Shown: piece by piece, positions 50,433-59,575 of the stretch
How positions within the stretch are numbered: the first letter of the stretch is position 1
How the letters are laid out: each line of letters begins with the position of its first letter
DNA from: Allobacillus saliphilus
GTDB taxonomy: Bacteria > Bacillota > Bacilli > Bacillales > Alkalibacillaceae
Length of the DNA stretch: 64,000 bases
NCBI RefSeq assembly: GCF_018138385.1
Contig: NZ_JAGSIE010000023.1
Coordinates: 1-64,000, forward strand
Reading direction: 5' to 3'
Translations under genes and position numbers: made by a program
The notes under the pieces: model-generated
What the model saw: only the letters and a program-made list of their open reading frames with translations
Databases searched by the model: none
What the model was told of the DNA's origin: nothing

Positions 50433-50636
50433 TCAATCCTCGCTCATTAGTCGGTCCTTCTTTGCTTGGTTGATTGCAGCAAAGAGACCGATGCTTCCTG
50501 AAAAAAACGTCGGAATCAAGCTATACCAAAGAAAATTCCAGTTATCCGTTGTATAAGAGATAACGGTGAAAAGAATAGGAAAAAAAACTAACACAAAGAT
50601 AGCTGTCCGCAAACCCCATTTTGTACTACGTTTCAT
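50433..50636 (-). CDS. Small membrane protein
   Basis: A 67-residue protein with two helices (TAIFVLVFFPILFTVISY and FLWYSLIPTFFSGSIGLFAAI) and a charged tail. ATG 50636 follows CGGAGGTGAG; the GTG at 50645 is inside that site. Not recognised. Confidence 0.6.
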   Translation of the reverse strand: MKRSTKWGLRTAIFVLVFFPILFTVISYTTDNWNFLWYSLIPTFFSGSIGLFAAINQAKKDRLMSED

Positions 50637-50717
50637 AAAGCTCACCTCCGTTTTTAATTTATCATACGCTAACTAACTGAATATTTCCACACTTTTTTAC
50701 CAATAGAGAAAGTATGC

Positions 50718-50747
50718 TCATAATCGGCCTCCTGAGTGAATAAACTG
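50718..50747 (+). promoter_or_regulatory. Candidate sigma-E promoter of spoIIID
   Basis: TCATAAT, 14 bp, AATAAACTG, about 45 bp upstream of the spoIIID start, resembles the sigma-E pattern. B. subtilis spoIIID depends on sigma-E. Confidence 0.4.
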
Positions 50748-50790
50748 TATCAACACATCAAAGAGTTGACAACTTCAGGAGGCGAGACGT

Positions 50791-51057
50791 TTGCACGATC
50801 ACATCAAAGAAAGAACATTAAAGATTGCGGCGCATTTATTAGACTCCAGGCAAACTGTAAGAAGAATCGCAAAAGAATTTGGTGTTTCAAAAAGCACTGT
50901 CCATAAAGATTTGACCGAAAGACTACCGAAAATTAATCCGGCATTGTACAAGGAAGTAAAAAGCGTACTCGAATATCATAAATCGATTCGACATTTGCGT
51001 GGTGGAGAAGCGACGAAACGAAAGTACACAGAAAAAGACGAGATGGAAACTGTATAA
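50791..51057 (+). CDS. spoIIID: Stage III sporulation transcriptional regulator SpoIIID
   Basis: An 88-residue DNA-binding protein (MHDHIKERTLKIAAHLLDSRQTVRRIAKEFGVSKSTVHKDLTERLPKINPALYKEVKSVLEYHKSIRHLRGGEATKRKY) typical of SpoIIID. It acts as repressor or activator of mother-cell genes. The start is TTG 50791 after CAGGAGGCG. A short terminator follows. Confidence 0.97.
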   Translation: MHDHIKERTLKIAAHLLDSRQTVRRIAKEFGVSKSTVHKDLTERLPKINPALYKEVKSVLEYHKSIRHLRGGEATKRKYTEKDEMETV

Positions 51058-51073
51058 GTTCAATTTTCACACA

Positions 51074-51095
51074 GCCGGTTTCGACCGGTTTTTAT
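51074..51095 (+). terminator. spoIIID terminator
   Basis: CCGGT and ACCGG around a TTCG tetraloop, followed by TTTTTATTTTT. Confidence 0.85.
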
Positions 51096-51114
51096 TTTTG
51101 CATATAAAGTGATT

Positions 51115-51261
51115 TATGCTCCCCTATACGAATGATTTGGCTCCAAAGCACACTTATATGTTCCCCAATTTTAAATATATGGTTCCAAATGAAAGATATA
51201 TACGCCGAGTTTTAGAAAATATGCTGCCTAAACAGAAATATATGGACATTTCTTTATGTAA
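51115..51261. repeat. 21-bp periodic array J (family 4, TATATGNNCC core)
   Basis: Seven exact 21-bp units from 51115. Each opens with TATGNTCCC or a variant and closes A-rich (e.g. TATGGTTCCAAATGAAAGA). It lies after the spoIIID terminator and ends just before the merR operator. Confidence 0.82.
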
Positions 51262-51273
51262 AAAGCCTTGCGC

Positions 51274-51303
51274 TTTACGTTAACGTAAATGATACACTAT
51301 AAT
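51274..51303 (+). promoter_or_regulatory. Promoter with MerR-type operator of the acyl-CoA operon
   Basis: The perfect palindrome TTTACGTTAACGTAAA (51274-51289) lies just upstream of TATAAT (51298-51303) and overlaps a poor -35 (TTTACG). The dyad resembles operators known for LiuR-like MerR regulators of branched-chain and fatty-acid degradation. Autoregulation is inferred. Confidence 0.65.
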
Positions 51304-51336
51304 CATACGAATATTCTGACAAAGGATGGTGATTAG

Positions 51337-51729
51337 TTGGTCAAAACGTATTCGATTGCTGAAGTAGCTGATCGGTTTGGCGTGTCTCATCGCACAATCC
51401 GTTATTACGAGGAAGTGGGCTTAATTCATCCTAAACGGACAGCGACTGGGCAACGAATATTCACCAAGAAGGAATTAACGCAGCTGCAACTGATTTTTCG
51501 CGGGAAAAAGTACGGCTTCAAACTGGACGAAATCAAGGAAATGGTTCTGTTATTTGAAGAGGATCCGACAGGGAGGGAGCAACTGAAACGAACAATTGAA
51601 TACGGCGAAGAAAAGATAGCTGAAGTCACTAAGCGGTTGAACGAACTCGAGCAGCTAAAAAAAGAGATGGAAATGTTTTTGGACACGTTTCGAAATGATT
51701 TAACCAAATTAGAGGAGGAAGCAAAATGA
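51337..51729 (+). CDS. MerR-family regulator of the acyl-CoA genes
   Basis: A 130-residue protein with an N-terminal MerR winged helix (YSIAEVADRFGVSHRTIRYYEEVGLIHPKRTATGQRIF) and a C-terminal coiled coil (KRLNELEQLKKEMEMFLDTF). There is no Cys-rich metal loop. It resembles the LiuR/acyl-CoA-type MerR group. The start is TTG 51337 after AAAGGATGGTGA. It overlaps the acyl-CoA ligase gene by four bases, so the three genes form an operon. Confidence 0.88.
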   Translation: MVKTYSIAEVADRFGVSHRTIRYYEEVGLIHPKRTATGQRIFTKKELTQLQLIFRGKKYGFKLDEIKEMVLLFEEDPTGREQLKRTIEYGEEKIAEVTKRLNELEQLKKEMEMFLDTFRNDLTKLEEEAK

Positions 51730-53249
51730 ATTTATCTACTTTATTAAAATTGCACGCCAATAAGCAGCCAGATCATGAAGCATTGGTCAGTCCAAATGAG
51801 CGGGTCAGTTACCAAGAATGGGATGAGCGCGTTAATCGTATCGCCAATGGCTTAAGGAATTTAGGCTTTAGAGAAGGGGATAAGCTCATCATTCATTTGC
51901 CGAATTTGCCTGAGTTTCTGTATTTGTATATGGCTGCCATCCGTTTGAAGGGGCTCGCGATTCCGATTAACGCGAAGCTTACCCAACCGGAAATCCAATA
52001 CATTATCGACCATAGCGAGGCGGAATTTTTCGCAACTCATGAATTGCTGTTTGAAGCATCAAAAGGTCTGACAGAAGAAAATGATCTAACGTTTATTAAA
52101 ACAGGAGAAGCGGCAGGTGCTTGGCATTCTGTAGATCAGTTACTGAGCGAAGAGGCGATCGTGATTGATTGCGATGCAACGGAAGATGATGAGGTCTCCA
52201 TTTTATATACATCAGGAACGACAGGCAATCCAAAAGGCGTCGTCTTTACACATCGGAGCATTTTGACTGTCGCAACGATGATCAGTATTGAAATGACCAT
52301 GAATGAACATAGCCGGGTTTTGCATATGATGCCGCTTAGCCATTCAGCACCACTACATTTGTTTATGGGAGCAGCGTTATATACCGGGGCAACTCACGTT
52401 TTGGCACCGACATTCACACCAGACTTATTGCTCCAAATGGTTTCTCAAGAAAAAGTGACTCATTTCTTTGGCGCACCGGTAGCGTATCTCTTGTCCGCCA
52501 AACAGCCGAATATCGATGAATTTGATCTATCATCGATGGAATATTGGGTGTACGGCGGCGCACCACTCGGCCAAAATGAAGTCAAATTCGTGAAAGAGAA
52601 ATTCAAAACTGAAAATTTATGGTGTGTCTATGGACTGACAGAAGCGGGGCCGAGCGGGACATTGTTGAAAGCAGAAGAACATGCAGAGAAAGCTGGAAGC
52701 ATCGGTCGCCGTGCTGCTTTGAATACGGAAATCCGGCTCGTTGATGAACAAGGTCAAGACGTAGCACAAGGAGAGCCAGGCGAAATTGTTTTGCGTGGTG
52801 AAGGTAACATGAAAGGCTACTATAAAGCACCAGAGAAAACAGCCGAAACGTTAAAAGACGGCTGGCTTTATACAGGAGATATCGCTGTGCAAGATGAAGA
52901 CGGCTACTATTGGGTGATCGATCGGAAAAAAGATGTCATCATTTCAGGTGGAGTCAATATTTATCCGACAGAAGTCGAACAGGAATTGGTCCAGCACCCA
53001 AGCATTGAGGACGTGGCGATCGTTGGTGTTCCACATGCCGAATGGGGAGAAACCGCTAAAGCATTTGTGGTGTTAAATGAACCTGTCAGTGATTTAGCAA
53101 GTAGCTGTAAAGCGTTCCTTGATGGACGGGTAGCAGACTATAAAATTCCAAGACTTTACGCAGAAGTGGAAGCGCTCCCGCGGAACGCAACTGGAAAATT
53201 ACTGCGGAATCAATTACGTGATTCTGCTGAAGAAATGACATCCAATTAA
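51726..53249 (+). CDS. Acyl-CoA synthetase (AMP-forming, long-chain fatty-acid ligase type)
   Basis: A 507-residue adenylate-forming enzyme. A3 motif ILYTSGTTGNPKGVVFTH, A5 YGLTEAGP, A7 GWLYTGDIA, A8 hinge DRKKDVIISGG, and the catalytic Lys in NATGKLLRNQL. It activates a carboxylic acid to its CoA thioester; chain length cannot be told from sequence alone. It is placed between its probable MerR regulator and an acyl-CoA dehydrogenase, pointing to fatty-acid or branched-acid catabolism. Confidence 0.92.
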   Translation: MNLSTLLKLHANKQPDHEALVSPNERVSYQEWDERVNRIANGLRNLGFREGDKLIIHLPNLPEFLYLYMAAIRLKGLAIPINAKLTQPEIQYIIDHSEAEFFATHELLFEASKGLTEENDLTFIKTGEAAGAWHSVDQLLSEEAIVIDCDATEDDEVSILYTSGTTGNPKGVVFTHRSILTVATMISIEMTMNEHSRVLHMMPLSHSAPLHLFMGAALYTGATHVLAPTFTPDLLLQMVSQEKVTHFFGAPVAYLLSAKQPNIDEFDLSSMEYWVYGGAPLGQNEVKFVKEKFKTENLWCVYGLTEAGPSGTLLKAEEHAEKAGSIGRRAALNTEIRLVDEQGQDVAQGEPGEIVLRGEGNMKGYYKAPEKTAETLKDGWLYTGDIAVQDEDGYYWVIDRKKDVIISGGVNIYPTEVEQELVQHPSIEDVAIVGVPHAEWGETAKAFVVLNEPVSDLASSCKAFLDGRVADYKIPRLYAEVEALPRNATGKLLRNQLRDSAEEMTSN

Positions 53250-53273
53250 TCAAATCAGCTAGGAGGATGAAAA

Positions 53274-54971
53274 ATGACGGAGAAAAATTTTTACACATCA
53301 GATCCATTACTGCAAAAACTACTGAAACGGTCGTTGCCAGAGAAGTTCTTTGAATATGCCGATGAAAAGTTAACCGCATTCGGCGAAAGAGTCGCTGGAG
53401 AGATTGATGACCGTGCTGTTCATACAGACCGAGAAGGACAGCCACAACTGATCAAATACGACAAAATGGGTAATGAAATCAATGAAATTTGGGTGAATGA
53501 AGGCTACCGGGAAACCGTGAAAGAGACGTATGAAACGGGCATTGTCGGCTATGTTCATAAGGAAATTCCTGAGCTTGGCCATCAGGGGAATTATGTCTAT
53601 TCGTACGCCCAAGGTTACCTACTTTCCCAAGCGGAACCAGGATTTTATTGTCCTGTGACGCTCACGATGGCGACAAGCTATTTAATCGATCATTATGCCG
53701 ATGAATCGTTGCGGAAAAAATATTTACCGCATGTCATCGCAACAGGCGATACAGAGCTTTATGAAGGTGCGACGTTTTTAACGGAACGTCAAGGCGGCTC
53801 GGACGTTGGAGCAAATGAAGTGGTTGCCGAAGCGGCTGGCTCAGATGCTTACGGTGAAATTTACCACATCACCGGTGAAAAATATTTTGCCAGTAATACG
53901 GGAATGGCTGGTGTTGCGATGGTATTGGCGAGAATCCCAGGAGCCCCAGAAGGAACAAAAGGTTTGAGTTTATTTTTAGTCCCGTGGGAAGAGAATCGGT
54001 TGGAAAACCGGGCAAAAGTACGACGGTTAAAAGACAAACTCGGCGTGCGGGCAGTCCCTTCAGCAGAGGTAGAATTTGACCAAGCGAAAGGATATCTCGT
54101 CGGTGATCCGAAAAAAGGATTCAAATACATGATGGAAGCATTGAACCTTTCACGCGTATGTAATGCGATTGCATCATTAGGGATCATGCGCCGCGGTTAT
54201 GTGGAAGCGAGAGACTATGCCGAAGAACGCCGAGCATTCGGTGGAAAGCTGACGGATTACCCGATGGTCCGGGAAACATTAACGAACCTCGTATCGAAAT
54301 TAGAAGTGGAAATGACGGCAACCTTTGAATTGATCGAACGGTTCGACCAAGTGATGGCAAAAGGAGCAACACCTTCAGAAGAAGAGCAAGCCATGCTTCG
54401 TTTGTTGATCGCCTTATTGAAAAAAGAAACAGCCGAGCAAGCGATTCACTTCTCTCATGAATCCATTGAGATGCATGGCGGAAATGGTTATATCGAAGAC
54501 TTTGTCACGCCAAGATTATTGAGGGATGCGCAAGTACTGACAGTTTGGGAAGGAACGGCCAATATTTTGGGCTTGGAAGTCGTACGATTAATGCGTAAAT
54601 TCAACATTCATCAAACGTTTGTTCAAGAGATGAATGAGCGACTGGCTAATTTGAATCCGGTGGCTGTTTCATTAAAAACACCAGTTGAGCAGGCGTTACA
54701 GAAGCTGACCAGCATGCTTGAAAAGCTCATTCAACTCGATGAACAGACGCAATTAATGCACCCGAAAAAAGTCGCCGTTCAAATGACAAGAATCTTTGAG
54801 GGTGTCGTCGCACTGGAGATGGTTGAGGAAGAAGACCCTCGTTCAAAAGCGGTCACAGAAGCATTTTTACAACAAACTTTTGGTGAAGAAACGGATTTAT
54901 CAGATGTGGCATTGCAGCATTATGAAGCGGTTGTGAACCATGTTGTGGAAGAAGCGGAAGTTGTGAAGTAA
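53274..54971 (+). CDS. Acyl-CoA dehydrogenase (large, AidB-like type)
   Basis: A 565-residue FAD enzyme with the acyl-CoA dehydrogenase core (ATFLTERQGGSDVGANEV, GEKYFASNTGMAGVAMVLARI, ALNLSRVCNAIASLGIMRRGYVEARDYAEERRAFGGKL) and the IEMHGGNGYIEDFVTPRLLRDAQVLTVWEGTANIL region. It has an added C-terminal helical part of about 120 residues. The length and WEGTANIL place it with AidB/DMSP-type dehydrogenases rather than short FadE forms. CTAGGAGG precedes ATG 53274. Same operon as the ligase. Confidence 0.9.
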   Translation: MTEKNFYTSDPLLQKLLKRSLPEKFFEYADEKLTAFGERVAGEIDDRAVHTDREGQPQLIKYDKMGNEINEIWVNEGYRETVKETYETGIVGYVHKEIPELGHQGNYVYSYAQGYLLSQAEPGFYCPVTLTMATSYLIDHYADESLRKKYLPHVIATGDTELYEGATFLTERQGGSDVGANEVVAEAAGSDAYGEIYHITGEKYFASNTGMAGVAMVLARIPGAPEGTKGLSLFLVPWEENRLENRAKVRRLKDKLGVRAVPSAEVEFDQAKGYLVGDPKKGFKYMMEALNLSRVCNAIASLGIMRRGYVEARDYAEERRAFGGKLTDYPMVRETLTNLVSKLEVEMTATFELIERFDQVMAKGATPSEEEQAMLRLLIALLKKETAEQAIHFSHESIEMHGGNGYIEDFVTPRLLRDAQVLTVWEGTANILGLEVVRLMRKFNIHQTFVQEMNERLANLNPVAVSLKTPVEQALQKLTSMLEKLIQLDEQTQLMHPKKVAVQMTRIFEGVVALEMVEEEDPRSKAVTEAFLQQTFGEETDLSDVALQHYEAVVNHVVEEAEVVK

Positions 54972-54973
54972 CT

Positions 54974-55996
54974 TTATTGGACCAGGCTGTATCCAGCTTG
55001 GTCTTTTTCTTTGGTTGAAAGCAAGTAAGTAAAGTCACGTTCTATATTAAAATCTAGTTGATAAGAAGCCCCTTTATTTTTCCCGACCATCGGTAATTTG
55101 ATTAACAAATTTCGAGCGATCTTCCTTGAATCAATTTGAAAAAACCATCTTGCCTCTCGGTTCGTAATTTGGTCATTGAATAAGAGATAGAAATCTTTCA
55201 ATGCATCAATATGTGCAAATGATGATGAATGTCCGCAAGAATCACATTTCCAATAACCGTGGTAACGTTTCATAGGTGCGAAATCACATATAGGGCAGAT
55301 GACACCAGGTTGAATGGCTGTTCGCGTAAGTTGATATTTCTGGAAAGGATTGGCCTGTAATGGTTTATTTTCTTGCATCATTTTTTGGCCAATGACACGG
55401 AGTTTTTGGGTAGGTAAAAGGTTCTTCGGATATTTCTGATGAAGTTGGTTGTACGTATCCGCAAGTTTATTGGCATGAATGATTCGCGGGTCAACATGTT
55501 GATCGTCTGAGCGTGTCAAATGAACGTGATTATTCACAAATACAACGAGCGATTCAACAGGAACACCAGAAATACCAAAATCAATCAGCCAATTTTGTAG
55601 AAGGAAGGCTTGGTTTTCAGCTTGGATGATGGGATCTTGGAACGACTGAACGTGGCCGTTGTTTTCCCTGGTCATCAACCCGAAACCATGGTCAAAATTC
55701 ACTTTTCCTGAGAGATTTTTAACTTCAATTAGAAGAAAGAAGTTGGGATGTAAAATTAACGTATCAATCTGAAAAGTTTGCTTATGATGCAGGCGGAGGC
55801 TATGTAACATATAATTTTCCGGTTGATTAAAACGATGTAAATAATAATCGAGCGCCAACTCCCCGCGATAACCGGCATTATACAATGCCCAGTCGTTGAA
55901 GATTTTCTGATATTTTGGGTGAGTTGTTGGAAGCCTTCTTTTAATAGACGCGAGTTTCAATAAGGCAAGCGGTACTTCATGATTCTTTATTAACAT
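54974..55996 (-). CDS. NERD-domain protein with C-terminal zinc ribbon (copy 2)
   Basis: Same 340-residue length and layout as the protein at 9356. NERD domain with Gly-Glu 45-46, Asp78 (FQIDTLIL) and Glu91-x-Lys93 (LLIEVKN). Zinc ribbon Cys234/237/251/254 (CPICD...CDSCGH), and a helical end. Identity to copy 1 is modest, so they diverged long ago or came separately. Convergent with the acyl-CoA dehydrogenase; the shared terminator hairpin overlaps its last codons. Upstream lies repeat array K. Confidence 0.82.
   Translation of the reverse strand: MLIKNHEVPLALLKLASIKRRLPTTHPKYQKIFNDWALYNAGYRGELALDYYLHRFNQPENYMLHSLRLHHKQTFQIDTLILHPNFFLLIEVKNLSGKVNFDHGFGLMTRENNGHVQSFQDPIIQAENQAFLLQNWLIDFGISGVPVESLVVFVNNHVHLTRSDDQHVDPRIIHANKLADTYNQLHQKYPKNLLPTQKLRVIGQKMMQENKPLQANPFQKYQLTRTAIQPGVICPICDFAPMKRYHGYWKCDSCGHSSSFAHIDALKDFYLLFNDQITNREARWFFQIDSRKIARNLLIKLPMVGKNKGASYQLDFNIERDFTYLLSTKEKDQAGYSLVQ
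54980..55008 (+). terminator. Terminator of the acyl-CoA operon, inside the NERD gene end
   Basis: GACCAGGCTG and CAGCTTGGTC surround TATC and are followed by TTTTTCTTT. The hairpin is at the same time coding for the last residues of the convergent NERD protein. Confidence 0.8.
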
Positions 55997-56172
55997 GACT
56001 ATCTTACTCCTTTCTTCATATTAAAATCGAACTTAAAGGAGAAGTCAAAATAGGATAAAGTGATTATCCGACAAGCTAAATAACATTATTTCAGGTTTAC
56101 CGTTTTTGAATTGGTTATTAAGATGTGGAAATTCAATCTTGAATGAATTTCTCCAATAAATATTTGGTTGGA

Positions 56173-56688
56173 TATGCGACCTTTTTCTAGTAATATGCTC
56201 CCTGACATAACTGAAATGCTCCGTTCAGAACATTTTATGTGCCGAAAGCAAAAAAATATGATCCCAAATCGAAAATATATGCACCCAAACTGAAAAAATA
56301 TGAGCCAACCACACCCTCCAAACTAGGAAGCAATAAAGCGGATCAACTTTATATGATATGGTCCCTATTTGTATAAATATGATGCCCGAGATGTAGTAAA
56401 TGGTCCGTTCAGAGCATTTTATGTGCCGAAAGCGAAAAAATATGGTCCCAAATCCAAAATATATGCACTCAAACTGAAAATATATGAGCCAAGCACACCC
56501 TCCAAACTAAGAAGCAAAAAGGCGGATAGACATTATATGATATGGTCCCTATATGTAGAAATATGATCCCCGAGATGAAAGAAATGGTCCGTCTTGAGCA
56601 TTTTATGTGCCGAAAGCGAAAAAATATGGTCCCAAATCCAAAATATATGCACTCAAACTGAAAATATATGAGCCAACCACACCCTCCA
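56173..56688. repeat. 21-bp periodic array K with 184-bp higher-order copies (family 4)
   Basis: Units open TATGNNCC (e.g. TATGGTCCCAAATCCAAAA) at 21-bp spacing. The landmark CATTTTATGTGCCGAAAGC recurs at 56231, 56415 and 56599, exactly 184 bp apart; each 184-bp block is eight 21-bp units plus one 16-bp remnant. It is the largest array in the window and occupies the divergent spacer between the NERD gene and mbl. The 55997-56172 part holds no recognised element. Confidence 0.88.
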
Positions 56689-56837
56689 TGATAAGGGATC
56701 AACAGATATACATCGATGAGGCAGAAAACTCCGACAACCGCGCCCAAAAAGAATGTGACACCTTGAAAAAAAAGTGGTAAAATATGATGATAGAATAAAT
56801 TCAAATTTTGTGCATGTGTCAGGAGGATCAATCGTTC

Positions 56838-57839
56838 ATGTTCGCTAGAGATATCGGGATTGACTTGGGAACGGCGAATGTGCTCATTCACGTTAAAGGT
56901 AAAGGGATTGTATTGAATGAGCCAGCTGTTGTTGCAATGGACCGGAATACGGGAAAAGTATTAGAAGTTGGACAGGCGGCACGTCAGATGGTTGGACGTA
57001 CACCTGGAAATATTGAAGCAATTCGTCCACTTAAAGATGGTGTAATTGCTGATTTTGATGTAACAGAAGCGATGTTACGTTATTTTATTGAAAAAATTAA
57101 TGTGCGTGGTATGTTCTCGAAGCCACGGATTCTCGTTTGTTGTCCGACGAATATTACGAAAGTCGAACAAAAAGCAATCAAAGAAGCGGCTGAAAAGAGC
57201 GGCGGAAAACGCATTTATATAGAAGAAGAGCCAAAAGTTGCGGCGGTCGGTGCAGGAATGGATATTTTCCAGCCGAGCGGTAATATGATTATTGATGTTG
57301 GTGGAGGAACGACGGATGTTGCTGTATTGTCCATGGGCGATATCGTTACTTCGGAGTCCATCAAAATGGCTGGGGATAAATTCGATCAGGAAATTCTTCA
57401 ATACATAAAACGCAAATATAAATTGTTAATTGGTGAGCGCACATCTGAAGACATTAAAATCAACGTTGCGACGGTTTTCCCAGAAGGACGCAATGAATCT
57501 ATGGATATCCGTGGGCGTGATTTGATTTCAGGATTGCCAAGAACCATTACGATTAACTCAACAGAGATTGAAGAAGCATTACGTGAACCTGTCAGCATGA
57601 TTACACAAGCGGCGAAATCTGTCCTTGAAAAAACACCACCAGAGCTATCAGCAGACATTATCGACCGTGGTGTGATTATTACAGGTGGAGGCGCATTGTT
57701 ACACGGATTGGATCAACTAATGGCTGATGAATTGAAAGTACCTGTATTCATTTCAGAAGACCCAATGAGTGCGGTTGCGAAAGGTACAGGCATTATGCTT
57801 GGCAATATCGATAAACTACCGAAAAAGAAAATCGGTTAA
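56838..57839 (+). CDS. mbl: Rod-shape protein Mbl (MreB-like actin)
   Basis: A 333-residue actin homologue nearly matching Mbl through MFARDIGIDLGTANVLIHVKGKGIVLNEPAVV, the phosphate-2 loop IIDVGGGTTDVAVLSMGDIV, and DIIDRGVIITGGGALLHGLDQL. It guides side-wall synthesis. ATG 56838 follows TCAGGAGG; an upstream in-frame ATG has no site. A -10-like TAAAAT (56778) with TGTGAC 17 bp upstream may be its promoter. Followed by flhO and flhP as in B. subtilis. Confidence 0.96.
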   Translation: MFARDIGIDLGTANVLIHVKGKGIVLNEPAVVAMDRNTGKVLEVGQAARQMVGRTPGNIEAIRPLKDGVIADFDVTEAMLRYFIEKINVRGMFSKPRILVCCPTNITKVEQKAIKEAAEKSGGKRIYIEEEPKVAAVGAGMDIFQPSGNMIIDVGGGTTDVAVLSMGDIVTSESIKMAGDKFDQEILQYIKRKYKLLIGERTSEDIKINVATVFPEGRNESMDIRGRDLISGLPRTITINSTEIEEALREPVSMITQAAKSVLEKTPPELSADIIDRGVIITGGGALLHGLDQLMADELKVPVFISEDPMSAVAKGTGIMLGNIDKLPKKKIG

Positions 57840-57865
57840 TCAAAATGGTATGAGGGGGAACGAAT

Positions 57866-58687
57866 ATGTTAAGAGGACTGCACACGGCAGGTTCAGGAAT
57901 GATTGCGCAGCAACGATACCAAGATTCGTTGTCGAACAATATGTCTAATGCGTTAACACCAGGCTACAAACAAGACCGGGGAACATTCCGAGCGTTTCCG
58001 GAAATGCTCATTCAAAACATTCAATCACAGTCGCTTCCGACAAAGCAAAACGTGAATTTACCGAATAACCATATTGTCGGCTCCCTTCATACAGGTACAT
58101 ATATGCAGGAAGACGTTCCATTATTTACTCAAGGCGATGTCGAAGAGACAGGTATTTCAACAGATTTGGCTTTGATCAATCAGACGACACCAGATGATAC
58201 CGGATTTTTGTTTTTCACGGTTACGAATGAACAAGGCGAACCACGTTTGACGCGGAATGGAAATTTCACCGTTGACGCAGAAGGTTACTTGACGACATCA
58301 GACGGGTATTACGTAATGGATACGAATAATGAACGGATTCAAACGGGGTCAGAAAACTTCGAAGTGACGGCAAATGGCCAAGTCATTTCACCAATGGCGA
58401 ATACAGCTATTCAAGTCGCCTACCAAGAGAGCGCGAACGCTTTAACGAAAGAAGGCAATAACCTTTGGGCATTGGAAGAAGGCGCCGCGATTGGGGACGC
58501 CCGAACGACAGAAGGCGTGAATTTTTCCATTAGTCAAGGATCGCTTGAACGCTCAAACGTCGACCCACAACAAATGATGACAGAAATGATGCGTTCTTAC
58601 CGGATGTTCGAAATGAATCAGCAAGTCGTTCGAATGTTTGACCAAAGCTTGGATTTAGCGGCGAACCAAGTTGGCCGTTTACGATAA
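57866..58687 (+). CDS. flhO: Flagellar hook-basal body protein FlhO
   Basis: A 273-residue rod-type protein of the FlgF/FlgG group. N-terminal LHTAGSGMIAQQRYQDSLSNNMSNALTPGYKQ with the 'ANN(x)ANxxTPGYK'-like motif, and C-terminal SNVDPQQMMTEMMRSYRMFEMNQQVVRMFDQSLDLAANQVGRL. It forms part of the distal rod. ATG 57866 follows GAGGGGG. Its place after mbl and before flhP supports the symbol. Confidence 0.92.
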   Translation: MLRGLHTAGSGMIAQQRYQDSLSNNMSNALTPGYKQDRGTFRAFPEMLIQNIQSQSLPTKQNVNLPNNHIVGSLHTGTYMQEDVPLFTQGDVEETGISTDLALINQTTPDDTGFLFFTVTNEQGEPRLTRNGNFTVDAEGYLTTSDGYYVMDTNNERIQTGSENFEVTANGQVISPMANTAIQVAYQESANALTKEGNNLWALEEGAAIGDARTTEGVNFSISQGSLERSNVDPQQMMTEMMRSYRMFEMNQQVVRMFDQSLDLAANQVGRLR

Positions 58688-58708
58688 GGTGAATAGGGGG
58701 AAAAGACC

Positions 58709-59539
58709 GTGAGAAATATGTACAATGCTGCCACGATGATGAACCAGCTCCAGCATCGGATGGATCAATCCGCCAATAATTTGTCGAACATGAATACGCA
58801 TGGCTATAAAGCGCGACAAAGCAATTTCTCATCATTGATGTTTCAGCAAATCGACAATATGCTTAGGTTGGATTCCGATTCATCACGACTGACACCAGAA
58901 GGAATTCGGGTAGGTTCAGGAGCTAAACTGGCTCACACGAATATTTTGATGGACCAAGGAACAATCCAAGCGACAGACCGTCCACTCGACGTAGCGATTG
59001 AGCATTCAAATCAATTTTTTGTCGTCAATGCTCCGAATGCTAATGGAGAAACAGAACAGCAATATACACGTGCTGGGAATTTTTATTTACAGCCTGTAAA
59101 CGATAATGAGCAAGTGATGCTGACCGATTCAAACGGGAATCCTGTCCAAGGGAACGACGGACCGATTATTATTGATCATACGTTTGACAACATCGAAATT
59201 ACAGCAGATGGTCGTTTGGAAACGACAACTGGGGATCAACGCGAAACCGTTGCGAACATTCAACTCGTTCAAATTGACTTACCGCGTACGTTGGAAAATG
59301 TCGGTGGCGGAAATTACCGCCTGGATGCTGAAGGATTGGGTGTTCCGGCAGAAGAAATCGTTACAGCCATCCCAGCAGAAGCAGTAACTTTACATACACG
59401 CTCGTTGGAAGCATCCAACGTCAACTTCGCACAAGAAATGACGCGAATGATTGAATCACAGCGCGCCTATTCATTGAACAGTCAATCAATAACGCTTGGC
59501 GACCAAATGATGGGACTTATAAATAGTATGCGTTCATAA
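58709..59539 (+). CDS. flhP: Flagellar hook-basal body protein FlhP
   Basis: A 276-residue paralogue of FlhO: MYNAATMMNQLQHRMDQSANNLSNMNTHGYKARQSNF at the N-terminus and EASNVNFAQEMTRMIESQRAYSLNSQSITLGDQMMGLINSMRS at the end, the coiled-coil ends that pack rod subunits. The start is GTG 58709 with AGGGGG upstream; ATG 58718 is an alternative. Probably co-transcribed with flhO. Confidence 0.92.
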   Translation: MRNMYNAATMMNQLQHRMDQSANNLSNMNTHGYKARQSNFSSLMFQQIDNMLRLDSDSSRLTPEGIRVGSGAKLAHTNILMDQGTIQATDRPLDVAIEHSNQFFVVNAPNANGETEQQYTRAGNFYLQPVNDNEQVMLTDSNGNPVQGNDGPIIIDHTFDNIEITADGRLETTTGDQRETVANIQLVQIDLPRTLENVGGGNYRLDAEGLGVPAEEIVTAIPAEAVTLHTRSLEASNVNFAQEMTRMIESQRAYSLNSQSITLGDQMMGLINSMRS

Positions 59540-59575
59540 TAACGGAAGATCGCAAGAGGAATTGAGGGGAAGCAC

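Noticed and set aside
56173-56688. CRISPR array in the AT-rich repeats before mbl
   Set aside because: The 21-bp units have no constant repeat of 24 bp or more separated by unique spacers of similar size, there are no cas genes, and the higher-order period is 184 bp.
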